Assembly: GCA_964017065.1 (NCBI GenBank)
Contig: OZ024788.1
Coordinates: forward strand, 4,604,887 to 4,668,886
Length of the DNA: 64,000 nucleotides
Source of the DNA: Haliclona indistincta
Taxonomy: Eukaryota; Porifera; Demospongiae; Haplosclerida; Chalinidae
Direction of reading: 5' to 3'
The notes below the pieces were generated by a model. The model saw only the letters and a program-made list of their open reading frames with translations. It ran no database searches and was not told the origin of the DNA. This document shows, in pieces, positions 51,169 to 63,297 of this stretch (position 1 is the stretch's first letter; each line of letters starts with the position of its first letter). The position numbers and the translations under genes are program-made.

Positions 51169-53000
51169 TCAGGTGGCTTATGACCAAATTTTCAGGTTTT
51201 GGGGACGTTGCGGATAAAAGCACCAAACTTTGTACATTTATTCACTAGTACATATGAAGTAATTTCAGGGTAGGTACCACCTCTGAAACCAATCTTAACA
51301 TAGGAAAATAATTAATTTAAAAATTTGCAGCGTCAGCAAAAAATTACAAGAAATTCTGGTGATGTTGCAGATAAAAGCACCAAACTTTGTACATTTATTC
51401 ACTAGTACATATGAAGTAATTTCAGGGTAGGTACCATCTCTGAAACCAATCTTAACATAGGAAAATAATTAATTAAAAAATTTGCAGTGTCAGCAAAAAT
51501 TATAAGAAATTCTGGTGATGTTGTAGATAAAGGCACCAAACTTAGCAAATTTATTCACTAGTACATATGAATTAATTCCATGGTAAGTACCACTTCTGAA
51601 AGAATTCCTAACATAGGAGAATAAATCATAATTATTAAAAATTGTCACGGCATTGTCAGCAAATTACTCTGTAGTCTAAGAAACAACTCAGCAGAATTTA
51701 GTATACAATTTATTTGTTGCAATTACATGTGGCTACACAGCTCTGTACAGTTCTTCACATGCAGCTCTGTACAGTTCTACACAGCTCTGTACAGGAACTG
51801 TACAGTACAGTTCCTACATGAATATCTTGCACTACCGGTTCACTGCAGGCTGCATGCAGAGGAGAGTGGCAGTGTGTACCACACTGGCATCCAAGACAAA
51901 TTTTCCTCATTCAATGTCGAACGATACTCTTCTCGTGAGGGTGATTCTTGTTGTGGCTGGTCGCTGGTAGTCTAAATTCCAGGCCTAATAGGGTACAAGT
52001 TTCGAAGTGCAACATTAACAGTGGGGTTTTTCGATGCCTCAAACGCTTTACTGTTGCAATTTATATGATAGGACAAGCAGTTTGGAGTATGTATAAATGA
52101 AGCATGAAGAGAGCTGTTTTGTCAAAAGGACCGAACAATGGAAAACATGCATATTACCTCCAATGCAAGATGCTCTGCAACAGCACTCGAAACCGATAAG
52201 TGTATCCTATCAGGCTGGAATTTGGACTACCAGCGACCAGCCGCAACAAGAAGCACCCTCACCACAAGAGTACGGTCGGACATTGAATAAGGAGAATTTG
52301 TCTTGGATGCCAGTGTGGTACACACTGCCACCATCCTCTGCATGCAGCCTGCAGTGAACTGCATGGTCAAATGTGGCTGCAAGAGTGACAAGGGTTGCCG
52401 GTATTGCAAGATGTTCATGTAGGTAAGCCCAGTGGAACTGTACAGAGCTGTGTAGCCACATGTAATTGCAACTGTATACTAAATTCTGTTGAGTTGTTTC
52501 TAGATAGAGTAATCAAGATTTGCTGACGATGACATCGCATTTTTTTAATAATTATGATTTATTTTCTTATGTTAAGAATTCTTTCTGAAGTGGTACTTAC
52601 CATAGAATTACTTGATAAGTACTAGTGAATAAATTTACAAAGTTTGGTGCCTTTATCTGCAACATCACCAGAATTTCTTGTAATTTTTTGCTGACGCTGC
52701 AAATTTTTAAATTAATTATTCTCTTATGTTAAGATTGGTTTCAGAGGTGGTACCTACCCTGAAATTACTTCATATGTACTAGTGAATAAATGTACAAAGT
52801 TTGGTGCTTTTATCTGCAACATCACCAGAATTTCTTGTAATTTTTTGCTGACGCTGCAAATTTTTTTCATTAATTATCAAGAATGGTTTCAGAGGTGGTA
52901 CCTACCCTGAAATTACTTCATATGTACTAGTGAATAAATGTACAAAGTTTGGTGCTTTTATCCGCAACGTCCCCAGAATTTCCTTAAGCCACCTGACTAA
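51169..53000. mobile_element. Palindromic DNA transposon with subterminal repeats
   Basis: The two halves are inverted copies. The outer arms (51169-51665 and 52505-53000) start AGTCAGGTGGCTTA and end TAAGCCACCTGACT, and each contains three roughly 165-bp subrepeats. Inner arms near 51720-51975 and 52210-52465 share ACAGCTCTGTACAG and a roughly 230-bp block. A central spacer of about 230 bp separates them. No transposase is present. A half copy occurs at 32409-32907. It lies directly after the last visible exon of the Ig-FN3 gene. Confidence 0.85.
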
Positions 53001-53134
53001 TAGGGCTCCGGGTGCTCTAGCACCCCCTCAGCATTGAAGTTTTAAATTATTCATTGCATCAAAGTACACCGTGGCTATAAATTTATCATAACTGTTATTG
53101 CAACGAACTCAGAAGCTGCCAATATCCCACTCTA

Positions 53135-53369
53135 ATACCCCGTTCACACTGCACGTTGGAACCGGGCCGAACCGAACCGTGCCACACTTTATGATCAAAG
53201 TTCCGACACAACCGAACCGTGCTGGAAGCGGCCCACCTATGGTTGGTGTGCCGCGATGGTGCAGTTCAGTTCAGTTGTAGCTCAGTTCAGTTGCGTTCAC
53301 ACTGTCAGAGATTTGCAACCGGGCCGGCCCGGTTCAGTTCGGTTCTAGCCAGTAGTGTGAACGCGGTAT
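53135..53369. mobile_element. MITE with CGTTCACACT ends
   Basis: Inverted ends ATACCCCGTTCACACT and AGTGTGAACGCGGTAT. The interior has ACCGGGCCGAACCGAACCG and its inverted copy. About 235 bp. Confidence 0.85.
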
Positions 53370-54370
53370 AAGGTAGTTTAGGCTGTTTTCCATTAGTTCA
53401 GGGATGAACAAATCGGTGTGCCATGATTATAGTGACGAAAACGACGTAAATTAATGAATAAATGAATATTAATTAGATTTTGCGAGCGATGCTGCCTGCA
53501 GCATACAGCTGTAATATCGCGTGCGAGCATCGCCGGGCGAAATCCATGCAACGGATTCTGCACAGATGGCAGGAGAGCTTGCTGGAGAAGTTTTAGCTTC
53601 GTACGCTTCACACAACTTAAGAAAAATCTCCCCGACCGATCGTTCTTGGTCGCCATCGGGCGGGCTCGTCTTTCCGCTATGGCTAACGCTACGCAGTTGA
53701 AACTTGGTATGGTCGAAGACTATCGATAGACAAGCAAACTGCACCCTTCAAGTTCCACTGTACAAATACCGATGGCTAGAAAATAAAGGTACTTGCTAAA
53801 GTCATGAATATCATTAATTCTGGTAACCCGCCACCTTAAGAAAAACATTAAAATAGACAGAAGTGATGGTATTTTTTCTATATTGACCACATTTCGGTGC
53901 ATAAAATGCAAAACGTGCCGTCAGTTCGAATAATGCTTCATCAGGAACTAGGGATAGTTCTTATATGAGCTGCTAGTACTGCTTTCTGCAGAGTTTGTCT
54001 AGAGAGGGGACTGGCTACAAGAGAACACGACGAACGATGGCGATTTTTCTTTGTAAAGAATATGGCACATTCACTCTATCATAGGAGCATATGCTCAGAC
54101 TGAGCTAGGTCATGGTCATGTTGACCATGTTGACATGGTCGGTCGACCTGCAGGAACATACATTAGAGGACTAGAGACCTTTGAGCTACCTATGAGCCCA
54201 GTACTCAGCAGTTTCTACTTTTGCAAAAGATAATACGTAAGACGTTTCCAAATGAATGAAAGCACCAAGGTGCTGATGCCTCAGTGCAGTCATAAAACTA
54301 AATGTTATAACAAATAAACACAACTACAGTGTTCCACACAAAGACGCTTGAAAACACTTTTTTGAACACT
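53370..54370. other. Intergenic, nothing recognised
   Basis: Short frames only, none with recognisable domains or splice structure. Confidence 0.4.
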
Positions 54371-54870
54371 TAAGCCGTGTTCACACTAGGAGCCGGTTAT
54401 GATGCGCATTGGCACCTATTTGAAACCGTTCACTATCGATGCGAATTGAATGCGCATCGGGAGCGTTCACACTAGACTCTGGAAACACGATTAGAACGCC
54501 GTTTAGGTCACGTGCCGGCTCACGTGTTGCAGTAGCTGTACCCGCTATACTGCTTCCACAGCAGCGCTTGTGGGCAGGAAACACTGCCAGAGGACGAATA
54601 CACGAGCGTCTAGGACAGAGAGACCGTCGATCGTCTTCCCAGCAGCCATTGTTCGAAAATGTGCATTCATTCATTATTCATGACTTCCGGTATCGCCCAC
54701 GCGATTCGGTTCGATGCGCATTGAATCCACATAGCGAAGTGGATTGACTCGATTCGCATTCGATGCGCATTCAGTCGATGCGCATTGGACGAAGTACAGT
54801 GTGAACGCGCCCAATTCGCATTCGATGCGCATTCAATTCGGTTAAATGTCCTAGTGTGAACACGGCTTTA
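54371..54870. mobile_element. MITE with GTGTTCACACTAG ends
   Basis: Inverted ends TAAGCCGTGTTCACACTAGG and CCTAGTGTGAACACGGCTTTA. The interior has several GATGCGCATT motifs in both orientations. About 500 bp. Its ends resemble those of the MITE at 53135. Confidence 0.85.
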
Positions 54871-55365
54871 GCTCATTTTCTTCAAACTCAGAGTGATCTC
54901 ATGCAAATATGCATTATACACATGTACCATCATGATGTTCTATCCTTTGTGAGTCTTTTGCACCATATGGCTTCTCGTCACGTGCTGCACAATCGCAGTA
55001 TAGCCAACCATATGGAGTACAACGTTAGGCACAGGATCTCTGGGCTCTCAGTTGGTGTTCTGAACCAGTTCACTACCTCCTCTTCCAGAAACCCTTCACT
55101 GCATTGCTTGGATTCATTGTTTGTTGACACATTCTTGGTCTTGGTGATGCTTAGTCCTGGTTTCAGTAGGTTGTTTCTGCTTTCGGAATCTTTCTCACAA
55201 GCTGGCTGTATTTTTAAACTAATGCTGTTTGACAGCTACATGTATTGTGCTAGAGCGTTACCCTAGAGGTACATTTGTACAGTTGTTTACATTCTAACAA
55301 GCATACTTGAAAGTCCCACCTACTATACACCTCCTCCTTGTGAAAGGTTTTTCACAAGGAGGAGG
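54871..55365. other. Intergenic, nothing recognised
   Basis: Frames present lack recognisable features. Confidence 0.35.
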
Positions 55366-56902
55366 TGGCAATAGGCCATTCCTACTAAGAGCCTAAAGAA
55401 TTTAATTAGCGATATTGGCTAGCGTAATAGGCCATTCCCAGTAAGAGCAAAGTATGCGTGGAATGTATGCGTGGGCGTACAGCTCTGGCCGACCTGGGCT
55501 GGGCCAGCACTGGAGTGCGAGATGATTACGTAATGGCTGGCGTTTATACACGAATTTATATGGCGCTTATGAGAAATATAGCGATACTTTTAGCGTCTGT
55601 GTAGCGATCTCCGTATACCGCACAACCGCGTGGCCTTGCTTGCCGTCTTCGTCCAAGCACGCTCTGTCGAAGGATAAAGATTCCGCGAGGATAGGCACCG
55701 GCGTTGGCGAGCTACAGACGCACAAGCAAGGGCTACTTCGCCGAAAAAGATGGCCACTACTAGTGCAAGCTGCTCTCAGGATGCAGTTGCTGTGTATCTG
55801 GAAGACGAAGATATTGAGAGAGCTACTTTGGAGGAACCCTTGGAAGCCAAGACAATCCCACAACTACGCTGGTGGCTTGTGTGTCACGGGAGGTAGCAGG
55901 CTAAGTAGCCCTTGCTTGCGCGTCTGTAGCTCGCCAACGCCGGTGCCTATCCTCTTGGAATCTTTATCCTTCCACAGAGCATGCTTGGACGAAGACGGCA
56001 AGCAAGGCCACGCGGTTGTGCGGTATACGGAGATCGCTACACAGACGCTAAAAGTATCACTATATTTCTCATAAGCGCCATATAAATTCGTGTATAAACG
56101 CCAGCCATTACGTAATCATCTCGCACTCCAGGCTAGCCCGGAAGCCAATTTACCAGTCATTAATGCTAATGAAATTCTTTAGGCTCTTATTGGGAATGGC
56201 CTATTGGCTTCCGGGCTAGCTGGGGTGTGAGATGATTACGTAAGCGCTAAGATTAATACACGAATTTATATGGGGCTTATGGGAGAGATCGCGATACTTT
56301 CGACATCTTTGTAGTGCTCTCCGTAAACTTGACAACACGTGGTCTTGCTGCTTGGGTTCCTCTACCTTCGCTCTGTCGAACGCAAAAGACTATGCGTGCA
56401 CTGGCAACAACGTTTTGGAGAAACAGGCGTGCAAAGAAGGCCTACTCGCACTATAGATCAATCTAACAAAGGACTCAGTCTCCACAGTTCAAGTAACCAC
56501 TGGCAGCAGTACCTGCACGCAGTATACTCTTACAGTATCCAGCGTTACAAAATTGTTTCTCTCCAGAAAAATGCCCAACAAGCTTGCCATACTTAGCTTA
56601 ACTTGGGCTTGTTTGCGCGCCCGTTTCTCCAAAACGATGTTGCCAATGCACGCGTAGTCTTTTGCGTTCGACAGAGCGAAGGTAGAGGAACCCAAGCAGC
56701 AAGACCACGCGGTTGTCAAGTTTACGGAGAGCACTACAAAGATGTCGAAAGTATCGCGATCTCTCCCATAAGCCCCATATAAATTCGTGTATTAATGTTA
56801 GCGCTTACGTAATCATCTCACACCCCAGTGCTGTGGCCAGCAGAGCGGTGTGCCCACGCATACATTCCACGCATACTTTGCTCTTAGGGGGAATGGGCTA
56901 TT
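55366..56902. mobile_element. Nested palindromic elements
   Basis: Outer inverted ends at 55426 and 56902 (AATAGGCCATTCCCAGTAAG, imperfect complement at 56883-56902) enclose two internal palindromes. One has arms at about 55560-55745 and 55905-56090; the other at about 56230-56430 and 56610-56800. A further pair (55371-55404 with 56171-56206) overlaps these. The layout suggests repeated insertion of related foldback elements into one another. Confidence 0.75.
55751..55897 (+). CDS. Short frame with SAP-like C terminus inside a palindrome
   Basis: A 48-residue frame at the centre of a foldback element starts MATTSASCSQDAVAVYLEDE and ends KTIPQLRWWLVCHGR before a stop. L-R-x-W-L-x-x-x-G resembles the first helix of a SAP nucleic-acid-binding domain, as found in some transposon-linked proteins. 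It is truncated. It may be a captured exon, and expression is unknown. Confidence 0.35.
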
Positions 56903-57177
56903 CTGTTCTTTCTATTAAGGTGGGACAGTAGTCTAAATCTTAAAACAGCTGTATCTTTGAGACCTTTGAAGTAATACCTTTCAAACTTGGAATACATGAT
57001 CTACAATCTTTTATATACCTGTATGTCATCTTTGGAGACGTTATGATAACATGGGCCAAAATGGCAAGTATAAAATATATCGGACCCGTTTTCACATTTT
57101 AAATGAATTTCTTTTGAAAGAGCAACAGTGCAGTGTTTTGACTTTGGTGAAACTTCAAGGGCAAGATTTACTAACTT

Positions 57178-57682
57178 TTCATCGCAGGCCGCTCCTCTAA
57201 GAGATAGCTACAGCGGTTTTCAGGCTTCTTGCAACAAAAAAGCAAAGAGCGTAAAGCGAAAACCGTGGAGCATCACACTATCATTGCGCAATTTGCGCGG
57301 TGCGCGAATGACGACACGCCCACACGAAAACAACACTAGCACGTGTAGTCACTGAACGATCGCTACTCCAGTGCTCCAGGTCCAGTGCTTCATACTGATA
57401 CACCATTCGCCAGCGAAGGTCCTCCGAATAAGCACTACAGCGACTTGGTTCACAGCTCGTTCTTGCCATTTCTTTGCCAGACCACACCCCTGCAATGCGG
57501 CCAACACATGATCACGCACGTGCACGCTCCACGGTCTACGGTCTACGGTTTTTCTAATGCAAGAAGCCTGAAAACCGCTGTACGTCTTCAGAGCTAGCCA
57601 TAAGCACTTTCACACCAATATTCAAAGGCAAGCCAGTGTGTTGCTCACGCTTACTTGTCGAGGGCGGCCTGCGGTGAAATCA
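57178..57682. mobile_element. Inverted-repeat element, about 505 bp
   Basis: Outer CGCAGGCCGC near 57184 pairs with GCGGCCTGCG near 57663. Inner CTACAGCGGTTTTCAGGCTT pairs with GAAGCCTGAAAACCGCTGTA near 57562. Non-coding. Confidence 0.7.
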
Positions 57683-57687
57683 ACGCA

Positions 57688-58262
57688 GAGTCATAGATAT
57701 TATATTGCCTACGGACTGGGATTGGACACTGGGCATTTCCGTGTACACTCCGCGTTGTGCCGGAAGTAAATTTTGCCCTTGGATACAGCGTGGTTCTAGT
57801 ATTACTTAATACAAAAACTGCCCGAATCAAAGGCGTTTTGCAACGAGATAACGCTTTGTCTGCATACAGATTATAGCCTAAACCATATTCGAATCATCGA
57901 ACAGTAGCTCCAAGGTATTGAATTTATTCGGATATTTGTCATGTTGCGTCTAGAGGTACACAAAAAAGGTCACTAACAAGTACGAATTCTGCACTGCAGT
58001 ATCGCCCTAAGCGCTGAAAAACATGCCTACACCACATCGATCAATGTGAATAACAATTATAAAGCAACAGCGTACACTAAAAACAATTAGTATTTGCAGT
58101 AGAGGTACACAAAGTTCACGATTTTCTGCTCGCTAAATGTATTGCGGCATTTGGGTCAAGCGCAACGCGGAGTGCACGCACCAAAAATGTACTGTTACTA
58201 TGCGCTCACGTGAGCTAGTGTCCAATCCCAGTCCGTAGGCAATATATTATCTATGGCAGAGT
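57688..58262. mobile_element. MITE, about 575 bp
   Basis: Inverted ends ATAGATATTATATTGCCTAC with GGACTGGGATTGGACA, and the complement at 58215-58255. Inner ACTCCGCGTTG pairs with CAACGCGGAGT. Non-coding. Confidence 0.8.
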
Positions 58263-59729
58263 GGTTGTAGTAGACGAACACAAACTGTTAAGCACTGTTT
58301 CTACTTCACTCCCGAGATTTTGCCGTCCCTATCATAGAGTGATTTTGCCACTCACGCCAACCAACGCTTGGTAACCTCAGCGCTTTATTCTGCCTGCCAT
58401 TTTAAGGGTGGAATTCCCAAACATCAGGATTACGAATATTTTGGTTTCTACTGTTAGTTGAAGGCTTGGTCAGTCACACTGATCATCCAAGAAAGTCGCC
58501 ATTCGTCTTGTGGGCGTAGCAAGCTCCACCCAATGACGAAAAAGTGCGTGTTTTTCCTAGGCATGCCACACCCACACAAAATGTCAGACATAAACTTTGG
58601 TACACAAGGAATTAAGAAACGTATGTATGAGATTTTGTAAAAAGGTCTCTGTCTGTAAGTTACAGAGGGGCGAATATTTAATGAGAGGACACGATTTTGG
58701 CAAAAATCCCCTACCAGCAAGAGCGATGGAAGAAGATTCATTTCCTTTTGCCAGAGCGCCAAGAAATGCCACCTCTTGCCCTCCCGTCCTCCCCACAACC
58801 CACCCACCCCTATGTGGGTCTCTCGTGATTGCAGAGAACGAAATAATTTTGTTCCAAATACGGCAAGTGCTATTCAGTGTGGGTACACTCATTTTCCGTG
58901 TAAAACGGGCAAGTAATAGCCAGGACACTGTAGATTATATTGTGCAAAGGGCAGCAAGAAGAATAATTCGGGTATTCCTGGCGGTGACGGGGTAGTGTTT
59001 GTCTAATTAAATATTCACAAAATATAAATAAACTCTGTGTCGAAACGAAAAGCGCTAGAACGCTATGAAGGTACTCTATGGATACACAAAAGACCGCTCT
59101 TCTGAGCCGTGCAACACCTGGGAAAACACACAATGCCGCTGGGCAGTAAGCAGGCAAAAGCTGAATGCTGTGAAATACTATTTTCGACGTCAATTTTCGG
59201 AGACTCTGTAAAGAAGAAACGACAGTGTTCGCCACTAACCGACACCTCTCCATCCATGACAGGGCCTGAATATGTTTTGCTAGTAATCCGCCAAGTCAGT
59301 TGAGAGAAAAAGCCGAATGAGTCTTTAAAACAACACGAAACAACTGTCAGTTTGGCAACAAATATCGTCATAACTTAGTATCAGATGCTATCTAGACGAA
59401 GTTTTTACTTTCATGCCCTGCCCAAAGATACGCACAAATGGAACGGTCAGGTTTTACCGCTTGCAAGCAAGCGCTGTTCGCAAATTTTGACGCCGAAAAG
59501 GCAACTCGGTCGTACCGAACTTGTCGATTGGTCTCTGTCGCATAGTCAACCGCAGTATACCACATCGCCCACGCATTGTTTACATGCGCGTGAATTTTTG
59601 GCGGGAACAAACTCCACGAGGACGCTGAGAACAATTTATAGCTACTGGTTAACCGTTTCTTCAAGCCTAGGTGAGCATAATACATAGTTAGAGGTTTAGC
59701 AATAAGTAAATACATGATACTTGCAGGAT
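58263..59729. other. Region upstream of the Mutator-like transposase, no gene supported
   Basis: Several frames of 100-160 codons on both strands lack recognisable domains. It may contain the 5' end of the transposon. A possible splice acceptor TACTTGCAG lies just before 59727. Confidence 0.35.
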
Positions 59730-61029
59730 ATGGGAAACAAAAAGAACAAAAAGCACCATAAAAACAACCACCGACACATGTTTCAGTTGAGAAAACACAA
59801 CAGAAGAAAGCGGAGTTGTGAGAAGAGTGTTCAAACAGAGGAGTTGACAGCAGGATTGGGAGGTTCAAGAATAATCAACTTGGAACAACTGCAGGGCTAT
59901 GTCAATAGTTTGACAATTCATTCTGCTAATTGTGGAGGCAATATTATAATTTCAGGTGAAAAACGACATGGTCTTGCCTCCATCATTTCTACTCGGTGTT
60001 CAAAGTGTAACAGCACAATAAATTTGACCAGTTCTCAAAAGGTGAAAGGGCCTCGAGGTTACCAGCGTTGGCAGTGCAATCTTGCAGCTGTCTGGGGCCA
60101 GATGACTACTGGTGGGGGGCACACAAAACTTGAGGAGACAATGGGTGTACTTGGTGTTCCTGTCATGAGTCCCAAGTCGTTTACAAGTAGCGAGAGAGAT
60201 ATTGGTGAGTGGTGGCAACAAGAGCTTGAGCAGATAATGATTGATGCTGGCAAGGAGGAAAAGCGTTTGGCTGAGGAGAGAGGGGACTATCACGAAGGAG
60301 TGCCAGCAATCACTGTTGTTGTCGATGCTGGGTGGAGCAAACGGTCTCATCGCCACTCCTACAACGCCAAGTCAGGTGTTGGTATCATCGCCGGGCAAGT
60401 AACAGGCAAGCTTCTCTACATCGGAGTGAGAAATAAGTATTGTACCGGTTGCAGACAGGGATTGTCTCAAGAGCAGCATACATGCTACAAGAACTGGGAA
60501 AGGTCTTCTTCGGAGATGGAGCCAGACATAATCTTGGAAGGCTTCAAGCAGGCAGAGAAGGTGCATGGAGTTAGATACAAGAGGTTTGTAGGTGATGGTG
60601 ACAGCTCGGTGTACCCGACACTAATCGACAGCGTGCCAGAATGGGGTCGCTATATTGAGAAGATCGAGTGCGCAAATCACTGCTGCAAGTGTTATAGATC
60701 TGCACTGGAGAAGCTAGTCATGGAAAAGCCTTCATACAAAGGTAGAGGGGGGCTAACCAAAAGAATGCGTTGCCGACTGACAAGTGCTGCTCGCTGCGCA
60801 ATTAAAATGCGCAGCAAAGAACCAGACAAAGGAAAGGCTATCAAACTTCTTGAGCGTGATCTTCAGAATGGTCCCTACCACTGCTTTGGCCAACACGAAC
60901 AGTGCAGTGCCGACTTTTGTTTGTCGGCAAAGGAGAGAGTGGATTCTTTAGATTCGTCTTCTACTGATGATGCAGCAACAGATGACACGGAAACTGATCT
61001 TTTCATGGATGACAACGATGAACTTGCAT
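59730..61029 (+). CDS. Mutator-like transposase-domain protein (N-terminal exon)
   Basis: A 433-codon exon starting MGNKKNKKHHKNN. After a basic, Lys/Arg-rich start come a CGG and EKRHGLAS motif with Cys pairs (CSKC) and then the conserved transposase-like core: VVVDAGWSKRSH (first Asp), GVRNKYCTGCRQG, RYKRFVGDGDSSVYPTLIDS (second Asp) and IECANHCCKCYRSALEKL. This matches the Mutator-like transposase domain common in cnidarian and sponge genomes. It ends with an acidic stretch at a splice donor (61030), and the product continues at 61118. Such proteins are DNA transposon products or relatives. Terminal repeats for this copy were not identified. Confidence 0.75.
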
Positions 61030-61117
61030 GTAAGTTTACCTAAGGAAAACACATACCAATAATATTAGGATAGACAAGCAATCGTACAATAATTTCTCAT
61101 TTTTAATTTTATTGTAG

Positions 61118-62498
61118 TGTCTGCAGACGCCATCCTGAATCAGGAAAGATTATGGGAAGAAACACTAGCTGACGATCCAGCCACAGAAGCCGAGGCACGA
61201 CATGGTGGAACCGTTTCCACTGAAATTGACCCAGCTTTGATGCATGACATTCAGGTTATCGTTAGCCGGCTTGTCGCAAAAGCAAAGCAACTAATTGGAA
61301 ATTTCACAACGAACCTCGTCGAGGGATGGATGCAAGTACGATCAAAATATGACGGGGGAAAGGTGATAAACCGATCCCAAAGTGGTTCATGGGAGCACCG
61401 ATGCTATGGTGCTGGGCTGCAGCACAACCTAGGAAAGAGCTGGGGACCACCTACCTGGGAAAAAATGACCAGCTCTCCACCTAATCCAGTTTTCATTGAC
61501 ACAGCTGAATCTTCAGCTAAGAAAGTTGAAAAGACACGAAAACGCAAGGCCACAGAAACGGCCAAAGAAAGTCGACGAAAGAGTAAATACTCTAAAAATG
61601 ACGATTCAGTAGCTGCTCAAAAAGCATACAGCCGACATGGCAATGCTATACAGCCTGCAGACATTACTGATGATGTTTCTCCAGAGCAACTTGAAGACCT
61701 GAAAAGAAATTTCTACACAACACAGATTGCAGTGACGAAGGAGCAGATCGAAGCCATTGAGCAAGAGACTAAAGATCAAAGTGAAAGTGAAACATGGATG
61801 AAAGAGAGAGCAAAACGTTGTACAGCATCACGCGTAGGCAGCATACTAAAGATGAGAAAAACAACAAAGAGAAGCAAGAAGGTAGAGGAGATCGTGTACA
61901 GTAGGTTTAGAGGAAATCGGGAAACACACTATGGAATAATGGAAAGAGCACAGAAGACATAGCCAGGCACCAGTATGTAGCTTACCAGCATCAGAATGGT
62001 CACGCAGGCTTGCAAGTAATCCGAACTGGTCTTGTTGTCAGTACTGATAACCCATGGCTAGCAGCTAGTCTGGACGACAAAGTTCACGATCCTAGTGCAT
62101 CACAATCTCTGGGCATAGCTGAGTACAAAAATCCATATGCAGCAAGAGATCTCTCCTTGGCTGAGGCCTGTGACCAAGTCAAATCATTCTGTTTGGAAAG
62201 GCAAGTCACTGAGGAGAAAGGAAGAGAAACATGTATATACAGGCTGAAAAAAAGACACGACTACTTCTACCAAGTGCAATGCCAAATGTTCTGCTGTAAT
62301 CTAGAATGGTGTGACTTTGTAGTGCGAACTAATAAGGAACTCCATGTGGAGCGAATATTCAGAGATCAGGACTGGTGGAACAAGCAACTGCCAAAATTGA
62401 AGAACTTCTACTTCAATGCACTCTTGCCAGAGTTGGCATGCCCAAGATACAACAAAGGAGGAATAAGAGAACCAGAATTGGCCACTGATGAAGCTTAG
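61118..62498 (+). pseudogene. YqaJ-type nuclease region of the same transposon, frameshifted
   Basis: Follows an 88-bp intron (61030-61117) in phase with the transposase exon. A Lys-rich linker (61500-61620) leads to ESETWMKERAKRCTASRVGS, the start of a YqaJ/lambda-exonuclease-like fold. After HYG near 61935 the frame ends at 61962. The continuing motif resumes in another frame (DIARHQYVAYQ, then STDNPWLAASLDD, LGIAEYKNPYA with the expected E-x-K, and YFYQVQCQMFCC) to a stop at 62498. One indel near 61935-61945 explains this. It is a damaged copy or an assembly error. YqaJ nucleases process DNA ends, which would suit a transposon or a recombination role. Confidence 0.7.
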
Positions 62499-62569
62499 AT
62501 ACTTTCATATTCAAGCAATATATCCCTTCATTCTCATACTCCCATTTTCCTATAATACTGTACTCTTAT

Positions 62570-63297
62570 CCAGGAGGTCCCAGAAAGAAAAATTACCGAC
62601 CCCAGGCCAAAAAGTGGGTGGGTGGGTTGAGCGGTTTTTTACACAAAAAGTCATTTTGTGTAAATTTTAGCCACTACAACTCTGGTGCACATTAGAGTAT
62701 TTTTGCAGGTTCTTGACACCAGAGGAGGTCTATATCATGCGGATATAACTTGCATTTGTTATTATTTACAGTGTGAATTTTACAGTGTGTATAATATACG
62801 TAAAACGCAGGTATTATGCTGAGAAGGGTGTGGACTGGAGGCGTGGCTGGCGTGGCGTGGCTGGTCCTGAGCCAGGCAGTTATTCTAGATCTACTCACCA
62901 GCTTCTGCGGTAGATTCAGCTGCACTTCCGTCGAAAGAAGCTATCCAATCGTGGAGTTTTAGCAGCATCGGGTGCTTTTCTGTGACGAGCACTGCGCTTG
63001 TGCTCTGAAACGTGGTAGTCGCGCTAAATCTTGGCTACATTCACAGCGGTAGTGCAGTCACTTTCTGGTCTCTGCTGCTGAAGCAGTGTTCTGCATGATC
63101 GCGATCGATACTAGGCTGATGCACACGCGCTATCGACCGAGCTACGTGTACGCGATCGTCATCTTTTCATGAATATTAATTAGTTTGACTTGTGAATATC
63201 ATTATATGACACGTTATGACGTAGTGGGTTGGTGGGTATTGGGGCTATGTAAAAAACCGGCCTGGGGTCGAAAATTTCCGCCACTGGAACCCCCTGC
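62570..63297. mobile_element. MITE, about 730 bp
   Basis: Ends CAGGAGGTCCCAG and CTGGAACCCCCTG are imperfect inverted repeats, with ACCGACCCCAGGCC and GGCCTGGGGTCG inside them. Non-coding. Confidence 0.65.

Noticed and set aside
55567..56074. 144-codon plus frame and 98-codon minus frame
   Set aside because: They mirror each other across a palindrome, so both are consequences of the inverted repeat. Only the short central SAP-like frame was kept, at low confidence.
58454..59371. Several overlapping frames of 100-132 codons on both strands
   Set aside because: No domain, splice pattern or similarity to neighbouring genes was recognised. Equal coding potential on both strands suggests chance.
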